64,000 bases of DNA, from positions 4,464,001 through 4,528,000 of the forward strand of contig NC_070571.1 in the NCBI RefSeq assembly GCF_026914185.1, written 5' to 3'. The notes below the pieces were generated by a model that saw only the letters and a program-made list of their open reading frames with translations, had not been told where the DNA came from and did not search any database. This DNA comes from Puccinia triticina (Eukaryota; Basidiomycota; Pucciniomycetes; Pucciniales; Pucciniaceae). A program made the translations under genes and the position numbers. Positions 62,446-64,000 of the stretch are shown one piece after another. How positions within the stretch are numbered: position 1 is the first letter of the stretch; each line of letters begins with the position of its first letter.

Positions 62446-63185
62446 TGACAAACTAGTTTTGTTTTCTGAAGACGGGGGAGCAAGAGCGCTTCAAGAAGTA
62501 TCTATCTGGAAAAAATATAATCAACACCTCAGCCGCGACCGCTGAGCTTGACCTTTATCTTCAGGAGCCACCGGTTGGGATTGAATCACCCAAATTTGAA
62601 ATTCTGAACTGATGGAGCAACAACAAAGCTTGATTTCCAACTCTTGCAACCCTTGCAAAGACAGTTCTAATGATTCCAATGACACCAATTGCATCCAAAT
62701 CAGCATTCTCAACCTGGGGCCAAGTACTGAGCAATTATTGATCTAAATTGAATTCAAACACTGTTGAGGCCCTTGTCTGTGGGCAAGACTGGATCAAAAG
62801 CAATGAGGGCCTCTACGCCCTCAATGACCCTGAATCCGACAAAAACAAAATACAAATTATTGATTAAGACTTCTTATCCTGACTGGTTCACAACTTGTTC
62901 TCTCATAAGTGCAAAAATACTTGCAAATACAGTTCAAGTATGACACATTATCTACATTTATTCAAATGTTAACGTCTGTAGTGTCTCACATTGGCCAAAA
63001 ATCTCGGGTCAGCCCGCGCCCAACCCAACCCAACCCAAACCCGACAGCTACTTAGTTGTTTTTGGGTTTGGGCAGCATATTTTTAAATCCGCCCCAACCC
63101 AACCCAACCCAAAATTAACTTTGGGTCGAGTTCAGGCACCACTTTTTGGCCCAAACCCAACCTGTTTACACCCTGACCTCCTCTT

Positions 63186-63575
63186 GTTGACTGGTATACA
63201 CCGGTCATCCCGAGGAGGTATTATTTCCCTTGATGACCAGTGTGTAATGATCATCAAGGGAAGGTGCTACTTCTACTGATGACCATCCATCACCGGTCAT
63301 TGAGGGGAGTAACATCGCATCTTGATGACTGGTCATCACCAGTCATGGAGGGGAGTAACATCTCCTCTCAATGACCGGTCTGTGCCGGTCATTGAGAGGA
63401 GTAGCACCTCCCCTTGATTACCGGTCTGTACCAGTCATTGAGAGGAGTACCATCTCCCCTTGATGACCAGTCTGTGCCGGTCATTGAGAGGAGTAGCACC
63501 TCCCCTCAATGACTGGTACACACTGGTCATCAAGGGAAATAACACCTACTCTGGATGACCAGTGTATACCGGTTG
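63186..63575. repeat. GACCGGTCAT palindromic minisatellite, right of hAT
   Basis: Eight to nine units with TCAATGACCGG...CCGGTCATTGAGAGGAGTA. Continuation of the block at 57830-58254. Confidence 0.85.
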
Positions 63576-64000
63576 TGAGCCTGAGTCTCTATAGTGACAA
63601 CAGGACACAAGAAATGGAGGGGGCAATAGTTGGATTTCTTGGGATAAAGAAACTACAACTATAAGAGAAAAAGAGGAAGAGAGAGAGAAACCAAGCAGGA
63701 TAAGGAAAAAGAGGAGTACTAGGTTATTCTAGTGGGAATGCACGTCCACTGGCAATGCTACTCTTCTTAAGAGTGCTGCTAATCTGTGCTAGAAGTGCCA
63801 CAGCTTCCTCTCAGGAGGGTATCTGGATTAGATAAGTTTAATCCAGCCACAATTTTTTAGCTTCCTTCTGGATAGTCAAGGTTCTTAAAGGGAAACCTGA
63901 GGGACAGCCCTGAACCTAGATTTTGAGGCAAAGGCCAAATGATAATAAGGGACAGCCCTGTGATCAAGATAGAGGCAAAGGCCTGTGGATTTAGAGGGAC
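63576..64000. other. unclassified DNA at the right edge
   Basis: Contains a direct repeat GAGGGACAGCCCTG...GAGGCAAAGGCC at about 63900-63933 and AGGGACAGCCCTG...GAGGCAAAGGCC at 63949-63981. It may be the edge of an element that continues outside the window. No ORF. Confidence 0.4.

Larger units (their letters stand above)
58510..62867 (+). pseudogene. hAT transposase with BED zinc finger, broken
   Basis: Exon 1 is 58510-58783 (ends SNVWIHFHKEICG); the intron ends TTTTTCAG at 58856; exon 2 codes the BED finger CKSCKLKINGKSFNGTNHLW...H. The frame runs to TGA 59558-59560 where RCAAH is expected (CGA to TGA). Beyond the stop the frame still shows PPRWNSTY, followed by a TAG near 59814. The block 59911-60339 (another frame) has HYPTAHILFKYMEKIDKHL and KYNKYW. 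After the insertion, 62450-62867 codes the C-terminal region: ATAELDLYLQEPP, IASKSAFSTWG and EALVCGQDWIKS, with further stops. hAT enzymes cut and paste via an RNase-H-like core; this copy is dead. Confidence 0.8.
58255..63175 (+). mobile_element. hAT DNA transposon, 4.9 kb, with nested insertions
   Basis: Ends CAGGGTGTGAAGACCC and (complement of) CAGGGTGTAAACAGGTTGGG. ACCTCCTCTT is repeated on both sides (58245-58254, 63176-63185). Near both ends runs of CCCAACCCAACCC and GGGTTGGG form subterminal repeats. It carries a BED finger, a hAT transposase in broken frames and the hAT C-terminal dimerisation region, interrupted by an unclassified insertion and a second hAT-like element. Confidence 0.85.

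Overview
This window looks like nuclear DNA of a filamentous basidiomycete, most likely a rust fungus (Pucciniales). Host genes are split by many short GT-AG introns. Intergenic DNA is AT-rich and full of transposable elements. The gene types recalled as rust-like are small secreted proteins, RING-H2 proteins and SET-domain proteins. The organism call is inference; no search was run, and exon borders were read by eye.

Layout. 1-2647: remains of a DIRS-like element (reverse transcriptase/RNase H plus tyrosine recombinase) that enters from the left edge. 2648-10740: a young Ty3/gypsy element (LTRs differ at about four substitutions) inserted into the DIRS-like DNA with a CCGT duplication. 12.8-14.4 kb: RING-H2 gene 1 (+). 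15.3-16.7 kb: TVP38/VTT-type membrane protein (+, GC-rich). 18.3-21.2 kb: RING-H2 gene 2 (-), whose introns hold two fold-back MITEs. 23.6-25.1 kb: multi-exon secreted-protein gene (+). 25.1-28.2 kb: palindromic repeats, three MITEs (two nested) and a solo LTR. 28724-34452: nearly intact Ty1/copia element (-) with a single 1622-residue gag-pol ORF. 35.0-36.4 kb: cation diffusion facilitator (+, GC-rich). 38.2-38.5 kb: tRNA-like SINE pair. 39.0-42.3 kb: gene with two fused SET modules (-). 44.7-45.4 kb: RING gene 3 (+). 47.6-48.9 kb: secreted class-3 lipase-like protein with an altered catalytic triad (+, GC-rich). 49.9-50.6 kb: degenerate DnaJ-like fragment (-) and a small secreted Cys-rich ORF (+). 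51.9-64.0 kb: palindromic minisatellites invaded by hAT-like elements, including a 4.9-kb hAT with a broken transposase.

How it fits together. There is no operon logic: these are independent host genes (membrane transport, ubiquitin-type RING proteins, SET proteins, secreted proteins) in a sea of nested elements. Conserved housekeeping-type genes (TVP38-like, CDF, lipase-like) are very GC-rich with short introns. The RING, SET and secreted genes are AT-rich and lie next to elements. Several element defects are CpG transitions, as expected from methylation-driven decay.

The most unusual system is the Ty3/gypsy element. It carries four homologous intron-like cassettes (5' leader, twice in pol, after integrase) and a primer-binding region complementary to the whole spliced 3' half of tRNA-Tyr. 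The copia element instead appears to use the anticodon arm of initiator tRNA-Met and has LTRs ending TG...TA, as does a nearby unrelated solo LTR.
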